From an uncultured Gammaproteobacteria bacterium (GTDB lineage: Bacteria; Pseudomonadota; Gammaproteobacteria; Arenicellales; CAJQKF01): a DNA stretch of 36,242 nucleotides. Position 1 is the first letter of the stretch. Every line of letters begins with the position of its first letter. The position numbers and the translations under genes are program-made. Below are positions 8,246-16,583 of the stretch, in pieces. The notes below the pieces were generated by a model. It was given only the letters and a program-made list of their open reading frames with translations, was not told the DNA's origin and did no database searches. The stretch spans positions 1 through 36,242 of the forward strand of contig CAJQKF010000036.1 in the NCBI GenBank assembly GCA_905478855.1, read 5' to 3'.

Positions 8246-8992
8246 CTAGTAAAAACTTTGAATTCCGTCAACTATTAGTTTGAGTCCAGCAACAAACAGA
8301 AAAATATAACAAATTATATAAAAATATTTTGCGCTCACGCGCTTTACGAGCCAATGTCCTATGAAAACGCCGACCGGAGCAAAAGGCATCAGAATTAGAG
8401 ACATTTTGAGATTCTCCGTATTGAGTTGTTCCAGTAGGTAATAGGGTATTATTTTTACGTAATTAACTATGCAGAAAAATATTCCTGCAGTACCCGCAAA
8501 AACTAATGGATCAAGCTTTTTGGGTAATAAATACATGCTAAACGGAGGCCCTCCAGCATGAATAACAAAGCTGGTAAAACCTGATAAACCGCCAAGAATC
8601 GTGCCTGAAATACGACGGTGTTTCGCTGAGCCTGTCGGTTTACAAAGTGTGCTGATAACAAAGATAATAGCAATTACACCGATGAGGATTTTAGTAATGT
8701 TTTCATCGGTGAACTCGAATGTCAGATATCCTCCAATTATACCCAGCAGTGCTCCGGGCACTAAAATTCTTAAACAAGTGGCATCAAATTGTGATCTATA
8801 GGTATAGATCACAAACAGGTCCATAACACAAAGTATCGGAAGCAACAAAGCCGCGGCTTGAGCAGGAGAGACAACCAAGGTAAGAAGTGGAACTGCTAAG
8901 ATGGAGATAGATCCTCCAAAACCACCTTTTGAAATTCCGAATAAAAGAACTGCGGGTACGCTTATTAAATAAAAATAGTATCCCTCAAGCAT
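8246..8992 (-). CDS. TauE/SafE (TSUP) family permease, complete
   Basis: Full-length TSUP membrane protein of 248 residues with about eight hydrophobic segments. Both family repeats are visible: the N-terminal GISKGGFGGSISILAVPLL with a following LLPILCVMD, and the second-half GLSGFTSFVIHAGGPPFSMYLLP. These glycine- and proline-rich segments are diagnostic of putative sulfite/organosulfonate exporters. The start is 9 bases downstream of the stop of the exported protein at 9002-9640, so the two are probably one operon. The transported compound is unknown. Confidence 0.9.
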   Translation of the reverse strand: MLEGYYFYLISVPAVLLFGISKGGFGGSISILAVPLLTLVVSPAQAAALLLPILCVMDLFVIYTYRSQFDATCLRILVPGALLGIIGGYLTFEFTDENITKILIGVIAIIFVISTLCKPTGSAKHRRISGTILGGLSGFTSFVIHAGGPPFSMYLLPKKLDPLVFAGTAGIFFCIVNYVKIIPYYLLEQLNTENLKMSLILMPFAPVGVFIGHWLVKRVSAKYFYIICYIFLFVAGLKLIVDGIQSFY

Positions 8993-9001
8993 TTCAAATA
9001 T

Positions 9002-9640
9002 CTAAAAATTCAATGGAGAATTGATAATAAGTGCATTTTCCTCAAATATTAAGGTTGGTGCGACTGGCCGAACGTTTATTCGTTTATTTTTTGGGATAAT
9101 GATATTCAGACCAAATTGACTTAAGTTGATGGTGGCTCTTTTTAAATCAGGTGGCAGGAAACTACCTGCCGAGAGCGAACCCATATCGATCCGGTTTCCT
9201 AGTATTTCAATATATAGCGGGAGGTTTAAGTTTTTAATTTCTAAAATTAAATATTCTTTTTCAATGCTTGGCTTTACATTGCCGGTTGCTGTTGCAGTGT
9301 AAATATAACCATCAGTGTTAACTATGACGCTCGCTTTCACACCTACATAATCCGGACTAAAATGATACTTCACATCAGTAATCGTAAAACTACTTTGAAC
9401 CGACCATGGGTGTTGAGTAAGTGCTAAATCGAGCACCCCGCTAAATTGCCTTTTTTCTGTATGCGGTAGGAACTTCTGTGTGACTTTCTCAATCAGATGG
9501 GGTTCTAGTCGAATACTTATGGTTGAAGCCGCAATTAACACATTGAGAGTAGTTGACGAGCAGAGTAAACAGAAAAGCGATAAACAAAAGAATAGTTTCT
9601 TCCTATCTCGTGATTTATTTAACAAGTATTGTGGTGTCAT
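9002..9640 (-). CDS. Exported protein of unknown function
   Basis: About 212 residues from the ATG at 9640; a TTG two codons further up is less likely. A lysine/arginine-rich start and a hydrophobic stretch (FFCLSLFCLLCSS, residues about 19-31) form a signal peptide or anchor. The rest is beta-rich with alternating polar and hydrophobic residues and no catalytic motif. It is vaguely like DUF1439/YceB-type lipid-binding lipoproteins, but I do not recognise it firmly and no clear lipobox precedes a cysteine. It leads the operon with the TSUP permease and is divergent from the acyl-CoA ligase. No Shine-Dalgarno is evident. Confidence 0.6.
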   Translation of the reverse strand: MTPQYLLNKSRDRKKLFFCLSLFCLLCSSTTLNVLIAASTISIRLEPHLIEKVTQKFLPHTEKRQFSGVLDLALTQHPWSVQSSFTITDVKYHFSPDYVGVKASVIVNTDGYIYTATATGNVKPSIEKEYLILEIKNLNLPLYIEILGNRIDMGSLSAGSFLPPDLKRATINLSQFGLNIIIPKNKRINVRPVAPTLIFEENALIINSPLNF

Positions 9641-9665
9641 AATCAAAAATACGGATTTTGTAGCT

Positions 9666-9695
9666 TTGGTTTAATCTAGCACGGTGCTCTATAAT
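9666..9695 (+). promoter_or_regulatory. Sigma70-like promoter for the acyl-CoA ligase gene
   Basis: TTGGTT at 9666-9671 and a perfect TATAAT at 9690-9695 are separated by 18 bases. Initiation would fall near 9702, about 37 bases before the GTG start at 9739. Confidence 0.5.
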
Positions 9696-9738
9696 TAGCA
9701 GGTGAGAATTCTGTGCTTTATAAAATAAGGGAAAAACA

Positions 9739-11238
9739 GTGAATATCTATTCATGGGTAAGACAAAACTCAAAAACAAGCCCGGATAAACCCGCAATAGT
9801 TTTCGACAATGATTGCCTATCATATTTACAATTTTGTCAGCGTATAGATTACCTCTCCTCCTACCTAATACAACATTGTAAATTAAAAAAAGGGGATCGC
9901 ATTATTTGGCTGGGACTAAATCATCCAGATGCTCTAGCGTTACTTTTTGCGTGTGCGAAACTGGGGATGATTTTTTTGCCTCTAAATTGGCGATTAGCGT
10001 TGCCGGAACATGAATATATTATTACTAATTCCGGAGCCGCTGTGCTTTTCACGGATGGTGAATTCGAAGAACGTGTTTGCGAACTTTCGATGCTGCTACC
10101 ATCAATTGACTATATTAGAACCAATAGTCTGACCAGTACGAAAGAATTTGATGCATTCGTAGGGACCGATCTCAATGCGTATATCGCCAAAGCGGAAGAC
10201 CTACCGTTGTTGCTAGTATATACGTCTGGAACAACAGGAAGGCCAAAAGGCGCGATATTAACGCATACCGCATTGCTTACTAATGCTTTGATGAGCATAG
10301 ATATGCACGATATGCATAATAACGATAGGGTTCTTGGAGTGTTGCCCATATTCCATGTTGGTGGTTTGAATATTCAAGTGACTCCCGCCATATTTATTGG
10401 CGCCTGCGTTGTGCTGCGCCGGCGTTATGAGCCGAACGATTTCCTTGTTAGTATGAAACGTTATGACCCAAGCCTCGTCGTTATGGTGCCTGCGACAATT
10501 CAAGCTTTGCTTGCTAGTAAAAGCCTACAAGAGGATTCTCTTTCAAGTCTACGCTGTATGACCACCGGGTCTTCAATAGTTCCTAGACACCTTATAACCG
10601 CCGTAGAACGACTTGGAGTTCCTGTGATCCAAGTATATGGTTCAACCGAGACTTGTCCAATCGCGGTCTATCAGCGTTTTAAGGATGTGTCTCGTAATCC
10701 AGCGGCAACAGGCCACATTGGAAAATACTGTGAATTACGTATTGTAGATAATGACATGAATATATTGGAGTCCGGAATGAGCGGGGAAATATTAATACGT
10801 GGTGCCAATGTTATGCAAGGGTATTGGCAAGATGAGATATTCACACAAAAATCGTTTCATGACGGCTGGTTTCGAACTGGCGATATAGGAAAGATGTTGC
10901 TCGATGGGAATCTTATAATAATTGACCGATCGAAGGATATGATTATTTCTGGAGGGGAAAATATATATCCTGCGGAAATTGAACGTATTCTTTATTCCTT
11001 ACCCGAAGTTGCTGAAGTTGCTGTAGTTGGTAAACCGTCAAAAAAATGGGGGGAAATACCCGTAGCCTTTGTAAGATGCTTTTCCGATTTAACAATACAA
11101 CAACTAGCACAGCAATGTGGATCTGAGCTTGCACGCTTTAAACAACCCAAGGAGTTTATATTGGTAACGGACTTTCCTCGAAATAGTCTTGGAAAAATAC
11201 AAAAATTTATTTTAAGACGTCAGTTTATGGATGGTTAA
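9739..11238 (+). CDS. AMP-dependent acyl-CoA synthetase (class I adenylate-forming)
   Basis: Cytosolic ligase that activates a carboxylic acid as acyl-AMP and transfers it to CoA. The core motifs are intact: phosphate loop YTSGTTGRPKG (about 161-171), YGSTETCP, the WFRTGDIG aspartate, DRSKDMIISGGENIYPAEIE hinge region and the C-terminal NSLGKIQK with catalytic Lys486. The length of 499 is shorter than long-chain fatty acyl ligases and than typical DmdB (methylmercaptopropionate-CoA ligase), and fits the short aryl/medium-chain or o-succinylbenzoate-like group; the substrate is open. The start is GTG at 9739, with AAGGGA six bases upstream and a good promoter. Its 3' end overlaps the convergent lipoprotein gene by 14 bases. 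Confidence 0.88.
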   Translation: MNIYSWVRQNSKTSPDKPAIVFDNDCLSYLQFCQRIDYLSSYLIQHCKLKKGDRIIWLGLNHPDALALLFACAKLGMIFLPLNWRLALPEHEYIITNSGAAVLFTDGEFEERVCELSMLLPSIDYIRTNSLTSTKEFDAFVGTDLNAYIAKAEDLPLLLVYTSGTTGRPKGAILTHTALLTNALMSIDMHDMHNNDRVLGVLPIFHVGGLNIQVTPAIFIGACVVLRRRYEPNDFLVSMKRYDPSLVVMVPATIQALLASKSLQEDSLSSLRCMTTGSSIVPRHLITAVERLGVPVIQVYGSTETCPIAVYQRFKDVSRNPAATGHIGKYCELRIVDNDMNILESGMSGEILIRGANVMQGYWQDEIFTQKSFHDGWFRTGDIGKMLLDGNLIIIDRSKDMIISGGENIYPAEIERILYSLPEVAEVAVVGKPSKKWGEIPVAFVRCFSDLTIQQLAQQCGSELARFKQPKEFILVTDFPRNSLGKIQKFILRRQFMDG

Positions 11239-11878
11239 TTAACCTATTTTCAATCATTCGATTATAAATAAGTTTTGCTAGTGTGGTTGCATTTTTGGTT
11301 AACGAGCGTGGGTTGAGAGATTCGGTAATTCCTGACCACAGTAATTGTTTATCTCTTAGTGAGTATAAATTTGATTCTAGCCGAACCAGGATATCGGTAG
11401 TATTGTAGCCAGGTTGAATTATAAAATAATGACTAGGGTGTTGGTAACTATGATCTCTCATGTGATGAAATTCAATCGGAGAGAGATAGGTTGCTGACGG
11501 AATGTGTCGTGTCCTTTTTTCTATTTCCACTAACCGTACGATAAGGAGCAAATTAGTGCTGCTCGTGTTCGTTGATTGAATCGTGTCAAAAATTTCTTTT
11601 TCATTTTCGTATTTAGATGTGGTGATGCCGTAACTGGATAGTGCAGTAATACCAAAAGAGTTAAAAGCCTTTACTAATGCCGTTTCGTAAATTCTTTTTT
11701 GATTTTCTTTTGGATTCATAACCGCAATCATTAGATGCTGAGGTGATGTTGCCTTATACGAAGGATCAGCCCACTCATCTACGAGAGCAACATTTGCGCA
11801 GGCAGAGAGAAATAGACTAACGACACTAATAAAAATTGATTGCGAAATAATGTTCCTGATCATCGTGGTATTATGCAT
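11225..11878 (-). CDS. Lipoprotein of unknown function
   Basis: 217 residues with a signal sequence ending in a lipobox (LSAC, cysteine at about 27), so it should be lipid-anchored. The mature start (VDEWADPSY) followed by a predicted strand (HLMIAVMNP) and a YETALVKAFNSFGITAL helix recalls a widespread but uncharacterised group of bacterial lipoproteins. Two starts are possible (11878, or 11863 giving a shorter signal peptide); neither has a good ribosome site. It is convergent with and overlaps the acyl-CoA ligase by 14 bases. No function can be assigned. Confidence 0.7.
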   Translation of the reverse strand: MHNTTMIRNIISQSIFISVVSLFLSACANVALVDEWADPSYKATSPQHLMIAVMNPKENQKRIYETALVKAFNSFGITALSSYGITTSKYENEKEIFDTIQSTNTSSTNLLLIVRLVEIEKRTRHIPSATYLSPIEFHHMRDHSYQHPSHYFIIQPGYNTTDILVRLESNLYSLRDKQLLWSGITESLNPRSLTKNATTLAKLIYNRMIENRLINHP

Positions 11879-11972
11879 CAGATCTATAAGGTTTTCAGTG
11901 TGTCGTGGTTGTTAGAACATTTTTCTAGTATTATTGAACCGGCGGGAAATTTAATTATTTTCGTATCATGGG

Positions 11973-11978
11973 TATAAT
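11973..11978 (+). promoter_or_regulatory. Possible -10 box upstream of the FimV-like gene
   Basis: A perfect TATAAT stands 90 bases upstream of the start at 12069. The -35 position holds only a poor match (TTTAAT at 11950-11955, 17-base spacer), so this is tentative. Confidence 0.3.
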
Positions 11979-12068
11979 CTGGAGTCTAATTTAAGGGTTC
12001 GTAAAAAGTAAACTAATAAAGACAAGTCGAAGTATGCGGGTATTGTCTTCAAAACACGGATAAATTAT

Positions 12069-12992
12069 ATGATCGCAGATATTCAGTTTTCAATAGATAA
12101 CCTGATTTGGTGGCTTGGTGGAGGAATGTTAGTTATTTCTTTTTTTACGTCTATGAGTAATTCACCGTCAAGCAGTGACGGAAGCCTTCAAGATGTCCAC
12201 ATTTCTCCTGATGATTTTTCAGATGCTGTTATGTCAGGACATGACTCGGATTCTTGGATGTCATCCACTAGTAGTAATTCATCTTTGTTTAAAGATGACA
12301 GCATTGACTCGTCGCTTTTCTCTTCAACTGAGGACGACACTCGTGGCGACGTACTGCCGAATAGAGAATCTTTAGCATCTATGTTTCAGCAGGATAATGA
12401 ATTTTTGGGTGGCACAGATGCTACTGAAGCCGAGTTACTTATGTCAGGTTTTAACAAAACTATGATGGAAGAAACCGCGGGAGGTGATTTATTAGGCTCT
12501 TTAACCGATAGTTTGGAAGTTGACAAGCTAGTTTCTATTGATCTTGAAGCAACATTGGAGGTGTTAAAATCCGGAACAATTTCGACTGAATCGGAAATAG
12601 TTGAGCACGATAGAACAGGTGTTTCAGATAAATCGTTGCTTTCTTTAGTTGAACGCGATAACAACTTCGACGTTAATAACGATATACTATCTGTATTCAC
12701 AGGTCATGAGATTTCTGAGGATTCACCACGCAGCAGCGACGACGTGAGTCTAGGTTCCGATGTATTTTCTGATGTCAACGATCCATTTTTTGCGCAAGGA
12801 GAATCTACAACCGCCGCCATTGCAGCTACATCAGGTGCTAGCTTAGATTCTAAGCTTGATTTGGCCAGAGCCTACATTGACATTGGTGATCATGAGGCAG
12901 CGGACACCTTGTTGAACGAAGTGTTTTCTGAAGGTGATGCAAACATGTTCGAAAAAGCAGCAAGGTTGAAGCAGCTAATGCTTGAGGACTAG
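12069..12992 (+). CDS. Short FimV-like membrane protein with FimV C-terminal domain
   Basis: 307 residues in three parts: one N-terminal membrane segment (about 12-30), a long Ser/Asp/Glu-rich, probably disordered and strongly acidic middle, and a C-terminal helical hairpin (261-307, SKLDLARAYIDIGDHEAADTL) that matches the FimV C-terminal domain. FimV proper is a much larger inner-membrane protein with a periplasmic LysM domain and cytoplasmic TPR motifs; it organises polar type IV pili and cAMP signalling in Pseudomonas. LysM and the long periplasmic part are absent, so this is a reduced relative or paralogue with the C-terminal domain in the cytoplasm. It stands alone ahead of a peroxiredoxin gene. 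The acidic middle varies quickly and says nothing about function. Confidence 0.7.
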   Translation: MIADIQFSIDNLIWWLGGGMLVISFFTSMSNSPSSSDGSLQDVHISPDDFSDAVMSGHDSDSWMSSTSSNSSLFKDDSIDSSLFSSTEDDTRGDVLPNRESLASMFQQDNEFLGGTDATEAELLMSGFNKTMMEETAGGDLLGSLTDSLEVDKLVSIDLEATLEVLKSGTISTESEIVEHDRTGVSDKSLLSLVERDNNFDVNNDILSVFTGHEISEDSPRSSDDVSLGSDVFSDVNDPFFAQGESTTAAIAATSGASLDSKLDLARAYIDIGDHEAADTLLNEVFSEGDANMFEKAARLKQLMLED

Positions 12993-13066
12993 TGCTTAAG
13001 TAGAGCGTATTACATTTTTCAACCTCCACTTTATAAGTGGTTTTACAAATTTTAAATGAGAATAAA

Positions 13067-13543
13067 ATGATTAAAGTTGGCGATAAAATTCCTTCAGTTA
13101 AGTTTCAAAATCTTTCAAAAGAAGGCGTTGAGCATCACAATACTGACGATCTCTTCACGGGGAAGAAAGTAGTGGTGTTTGGACTACCGGGCGCCTTTAC
13201 TCCAACCTGTTCTGCAGCGCATTTACCAGGATATGTCGTAAAAGCAGATGAATTTAAAAAGAAGGGTGTTGATAGTATTGTATGCCATTCTGTTAATGAC
13301 TCATTTGTTATGGACGCTTGGGGAAAGAGTCAAAATGCAGAACAGCTTGTGATGATGGCTGATGGGAATGCAGATTTTGCACGCACTTTAGGGCTGGATA
13401 TTAATTTAACGGCACCTGGTTATGGTGTTCGAGTAAAGCGTTATGCGATGATTGTTGATAACGGTGTGGTGTCGCTACTAAACGTTGAAGAGCCGGGCAA
13501 GTTTGAAGTAAGTGATGCCGAAACCATTTTTGCCGCATTGTAA
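13067..13543 (+). CDS. Peroxiredoxin, Prx5 type
   Basis: Thiol peroxidase of 158 residues that reduces hydrogen peroxide or organic hydroperoxides. It has the redoxin fold with the Prx5 hallmark PGAFTPTC (peroxidatic Cys48) followed by SAAHLPGY, plus a second cysteine in IVCHSVND (Cys73), found throughout the group. GSH/glutaredoxin is the common reductant for bacterial Prx5 proteins. The ATG at 13067 is chosen over an upstream GTG (13037) because a GAG sits six bases before the ATG and the family N-terminus MIKVGDKIP starts there. It lies 61 bases ahead of the SDR gene, perhaps co-transcribed. Confidence 0.92.
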   Translation: MIKVGDKIPSVKFQNLSKEGVEHHNTDDLFTGKKVVVFGLPGAFTPTCSAAHLPGYVVKADEFKKKGVDSIVCHSVNDSFVMDAWGKSQNAEQLVMMADGNADFARTLGLDINLTAPGYGVRVKRYAMIVDNGVVSLLNVEEPGKFEVSDAETIFAAL

Positions 13544-13604
13544 GTTTCGACGTTACAACGAAACCATTATTTCAATTAATTCAAAAATAGGCTGGAAATA
13601 TTAG

Positions 13605-14396
13605 ATGGACACCGGACTGGCAAAAAAAGTAGTTATGGTTGCAGCGGCTAGCAAAGGCCTTGGATATGGAATAGCGAAAGCTGTTGCAGATGAAGGTGCC
13701 CATGTCAGTATCGCTTCGCGAAGTTCAGATGACATTAATACCGCAGCTGAACAGATACGCAAACAAACTGGTGCGGAAGTTCTGCCCTGTGTTTTTGATG
13801 CGAGCGATCAGGAATCAATTGATGCATGGAAAAATAAAACTATTTCTCATTTTGGGGGTATTGATGGGCTTGTGGTCAACGCGGGTGGTCCGCCATCGGG
13901 TAAGTTCGATCAGTTTAAAGATGAGGAGTGGCAGTCAGCATTTGAACTAACATTGCTGAGTGCAGTGCGAATGATTCGAGTTGTACTGCCGTCGATGCGC
14001 GAGCGCGGTGGTGGTTCAATCATTACTCTTACGTCGTCTTCAATTAAGGAACCGATTGATGTATTACTTTTGTCAAATGTTATGAGAGCAGGAGTCGTAG
14101 CATTGGCTAAAAGCTTAAGTCAACAACTCGCGTCGGAGAATATAAGGGTCAATAATTTGGTGCCGGGTCGCATGGACACTGATAGGATACGGTCTTTGGA
14201 TGCGGTTAGAGCTAAGACCGCAGGCTTAACTGAAGATCAGGTGCGGGTAGCAAGTGAAGCTTCAATACCGTGGGGGCGGTATGGTACGGCAGAAGAGTTT
14301 GGTAAAGCAGGAGCATTCTTACTTTCTGATGCAGCGTCGTACATTACCGGTTCTACTTTAGTTGTAGATGGTGGAAGTATGAAGACCGTGTGGTGA
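13605..14396 (+). CDS. SDR-family protein lacking the canonical catalytic residues
   Basis: Rossmann-fold protein of 263 residues with the short-chain dehydrogenase layout: glycine-rich AAASKGLG (13-20), VVNAGG (90-95), SIITLTSSS (138-146), and the C-terminal YITGSTLVVDGG cofactor region. The active-site Tyr-x3-Lys is replaced by Ser157-Asn-Val-Met-Arg161, and the tetrad Asn position is also not Asn. This fits a known 3-oxoacyl-ACP reductase-like SDR subgroup that lacks the perfect tetrad and whose reactions are largely undefined. Ordinary ketoreductase activity should not be assumed. It is downstream of the peroxiredoxin and convergent with the DUF6164-like gene. Confidence 0.82.
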   Translation: MDTGLAKKVVMVAAASKGLGYGIAKAVADEGAHVSIASRSSDDINTAAEQIRKQTGAEVLPCVFDASDQESIDAWKNKTISHFGGIDGLVVNAGGPPSGKFDQFKDEEWQSAFELTLLSAVRMIRVVLPSMRERGGGSIITLTSSSIKEPIDVLLLSNVMRAGVVALAKSLSQQLASENIRVNNLVPGRMDTDRIRSLDAVRAKTAGLTEDQVRVASEASIPWGRYGTAEEFGKAGAFLLSDAASYITGSTLVVDGGSMKTVW

Positions 14397-14475
14397 ATTA
14401 GACTTTGGTTATTTCTGCACAGACGTTTGCTTACTACTATATATTAGATAAAGAGATTGGAGCTCTGTAACCCAT

Positions 14476-14799
14476 TCAGAAAATACTGAGCAGCGTTGTT
14501 AATAGAAAAAAACCGATGATAAGGATTGCTGGAATTACCAGCATCCAGCGTATTGTTTGCGGTGTATCAGCTTTTTGTCGTTCTGTAGTCACCCACTTAT
14601 CTTGAAATTCTCGTACAATTTGCAAGGCTTCTTCATGTTGATGCGGTGATCGAATACAAACGGCGCCACCTCCCCATAACATACTATTCGGAATTTCGTA
14701 ACATTCAATGTCCGCGAGTCGAAGAGCTTCAAGTACGCCATCTATTTCTTCCCGGGGCGCGTGTGACGCCTCGAGAACTTCTCGTGTTTCACTGCTCAT
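14476..14799 (-). CDS. Small membrane protein, DUF6164-like
   Basis: 107 residues: a soluble N-terminal alpha/beta part (about 1-75, with an EIDGVLEALRLADIECYEIP start and a GGGAVCIRSP strand) and one C-terminal membrane helix (about 85-105). The pattern resembles the uncharacterised DUF6164 family, related in fold to DUF2007-type signal-transducing-like domains. No function is known. It is convergent with the SDR gene, 79 bases away. No obvious Shine-Dalgarno. Confidence 0.6.
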   Translation of the reverse strand: MSSETREVLEASHAPREEIDGVLEALRLADIECYEIPNSMLWGGGAVCIRSPHQHEEALQIVREFQDKWVTTERQKADTPQTIRWMLVIPAILIIGFFLLTTLLSIF

Positions 14800-14890
14800 C
14801 GTTTCAATTCGTTATTATCGCTGGGTAGTTCAATAGTAACGTAGAATAAACATTGGAGATAACATTAAATTTTAATCGGAACCTAGCTGA

Positions 14891-15079
14891 TTATCTTAGT
14901 GCGCGATAGATATCTAACCAACGGATGCCTAAAAAGAGTGTTTCGCTTGATGAGGCAATTCCTGCACAAGGAATTATGCGTTCGTATAGTTTTACATTGG
15001 AAGTTAAAGCGTTATTATCACTATTACAGGCAGGGCAAGGATAAATAGAGGAGAACGGAGTAACTCCCCAGCACGACAT
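14891..15079 (-). CDS. Possible small ORF of 62 residues, doubtful
   Basis: Lies in the 310-base stretch (14800-15110) between the small membrane protein gene and the serine hydrolase gene, 31 bases after the stop of the latter. It encodes CPAC near residue 15 and a second PCAG, but not a full zinc-ribbon pattern. An in-frame stop is two codons upstream of the ATG and there is no ribosome site. I do not recognise it; it could equally be non-coding sequence. Nothing else is seen in this stretch. Confidence 0.2.
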   Translation of the reverse strand: MSCWGVTPFSSIYPCPACNSDNNALTSNVKLYERIIPCAGIASSSETLFLGIRWLDIYRALR

Positions 15080-15110
15080 GAACGATCATTTGAAAAATAT
15101 AACGTATACC

Positions 15111-16403
15111 TTATATTTTGTGATACTGACTAATACCATCGTATACAATATTTGAAACGCTTCGAATAACATTACCACGTGATCGTATCCAACGAGTGTA
15201 ATTGCGTGCGCGGTTACGTTTTTCGATAACGCCCACCAGTGTATAGGGAAATCGCTTACCTTGATCATCCTTAATTACCAATATTCCCATGTCGCCACAT
15301 AATTGCGCAGTACTACCGGTTTTATTATAGACCTTTGTTCCAGCCGGAACCCTGTCAGCCCCTGTATATATTCGATCTGGACCGGGTAGTGCCATTAACC
15401 TTCGAATTTCCTTTGCACCTGATATTTCATTTTTCCATAATGCATAGAGAAATCGACTGTAATCATGCACCGATGCCTTATTCCGATAGGTTCTGCCACT
15501 TGCGGGTATATATTCTACAATTCGAGTATGTTGGAATATTTTTGGATAGTGTTTTTTGAGTATCTGTTGTATTTTTTTTGGGCCGCCTACGCGTCTCATA
15601 ATCCAATTTGTTGATGCGTTATTAGAATTTTGGATCATGCGCTGCATATGGCGCTTAGTTTGTGGCCCGTAATTCAGATTACTTTTTTTAGATTGGTGGA
15701 AGAAGGCTAGTGCAAAAAAAGGCTTAACCAGACTGGCGGCCTGAAAGGATACATCTTCATTTATGTCTACCAGTTTCTCGCCGGTTGTAAAGTCATATAC
15801 AGACCAAGCAGTTTTCTCATCCGGTGCGATTGCGCCGCTTTTACGGAGCTTCTTTACGTGTTTTTCTACGGCACGTTCAATATCAGAAACTCCCGGCTTT
15901 ATTGTCGACGCTGCTTTACTTTTTTTCTTTATATTCGTGCTGCTATTGTTAGCGTCATTGACTGCCTTTGCCAATGACACGGTTTTTGTGTCTGTTGTTA
16001 TAAGTTTCTTTGCAATATTCTCAACAGGTGTTTTTTTATCTGATAGGACTACTGAGTCTTGATCACTACCCGTAAAGTTCCAACGTGTTGACTTTACCAC
16101 TACGGCTCCGTCTAGCCCACTAGCCCGCAACAGACGTGTATGTGTTTTTGCGGCTTTTACCGCCCCATTACTTGACCCATTTCGATAGTAAATAAGGCCA
16201 TACATTCCGGGTTTCTGAACAACCCGCAAATCCTTAGCGACAGCAGGTCCCAAGACATTACCCACTTTACCTTTATATACCTCTACACTAGTTACTTGCC
16301 GATGCCATAAATACGAGACATCAAATGTATTGGCCATCACCGAGGGTATAACCATCGTGATTGAAAGCAATATTGATAGTTTTAGTAGGGCGTTAGCACG
16401 CAT
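15111..16403 (-). CDS. Periplasmic serine hydrolase, class A beta-lactamase-like domain
   Basis: Exported protein of 430 residues. It has a signal peptide (to about 24, SVMA), an unrecognised N-terminal domain (about 25-120), a Lys/Ser/Thr-rich linker (about 120-190) and a C-terminal penicillin-recognising domain. The serine active site is complete: SLVK (Ser224, Lys227), SNN (260-262, in place of SDN) and KTG (361-363). It lacks a clear omega-loop Glu of true beta-lactamases, so a peptidoglycan-acting carboxypeptidase/esterase or another hydrolase seems more likely than drug resistance. It has its own promoter at 16468-16497. The next gene on the strand (upstream) is the MFS gene at 16584. 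Confidence 0.82.
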   Translation of the reverse strand: MRANALLKLSILLSITMVIPSVMANTFDVSYLWHRQVTSVEVYKGKVGNVLGPAVAKDLRVVQKPGMYGLIYYRNGSSNGAVKAAKTHTRLLRASGLDGAVVVKSTRWNFTGSDQDSVVLSDKKTPVENIAKKLITTDTKTVSLAKAVNDANNSSTNIKKKSKAASTIKPGVSDIERAVEKHVKKLRKSGAIAPDEKTAWSVYDFTTGEKLVDINEDVSFQAASLVKPFFALAFFHQSKKSNLNYGPQTKRHMQRMIQNSNNASTNWIMRRVGGPKKIQQILKKHYPKIFQHTRIVEYIPASGRTYRNKASVHDYSRFLYALWKNEISGAKEIRRLMALPGPDRIYTGADRVPAGTKVYNKTGSTAQLCGDMGILVIKDDQGKRFPYTLVGVIEKRNRARNYTRWIRSRGNVIRSVSNIVYDGISQYHKI

Positions 16404-16467
16404 TAATAATCGCCGAAACTCTTAAAGAGTTAATAGGAGTACTGGGTTGACAGGACTATAGGGTTAA

Positions 16468-16497
16468 ATTATAGACACTAAAAGACATAGAAATCAA
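16468..16497 (-). promoter_or_regulatory. Sigma70-like promoter for the serine hydrolase gene
   Basis: On the minus strand TTGATT (16497-16492) and a perfect TATAAT (16473-16468) are 18 bases apart. Initiation would be near 16461, about 58 bases before the ATG at 16403. Confidence 0.55.
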
Positions 16498-16523
16498 TGT
16501 CATGTGACTTTAAATTCATTACA

Positions 16524-16572
16524 ATTATACAAAACTTGGGTAAATAGCTGTATTCAAAGAATTTTGTATAAT
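16524..16572. repeat. 11-bp perfect inverted repeat between two minus-strand genes
   Basis: ATTATACAAAA (16524-16534) and its reverse complement TTTTGTATAAT (16562-16572) flank 27 bases, just after the stop of the MFS gene (16584) and upstream of the serine hydrolase promoter. It could be a weak AT-rich terminator for the MFS transcript or a binding site. No T-run follows directly. Confidence 0.4.
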
Positions 16573-16583
16573 AGATTACCAAA

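Noticed and set aside
9739..11238. Acyl-CoA ligase as DmdB, the second enzyme of DMSP demethylation
   Set aside because: It is shorter than typical DmdB, lies 7.5 kb from dmdA in another transcription unit and shows only general adenylate-former motifs.
12386..12700. 104-residue minus-strand frame opposite the FimV-like gene
   Set aside because: Ser-rich mirror of the low-complexity coding region; no independent support.
15111..16403. Antibiotic-resistance beta-lactamase
   Set aside because: Core motifs are those of the whole penicillin-recognising superfamily; SNN, the extra domain and no clear omega-loop Glu speak against a dedicated beta-lactamase.
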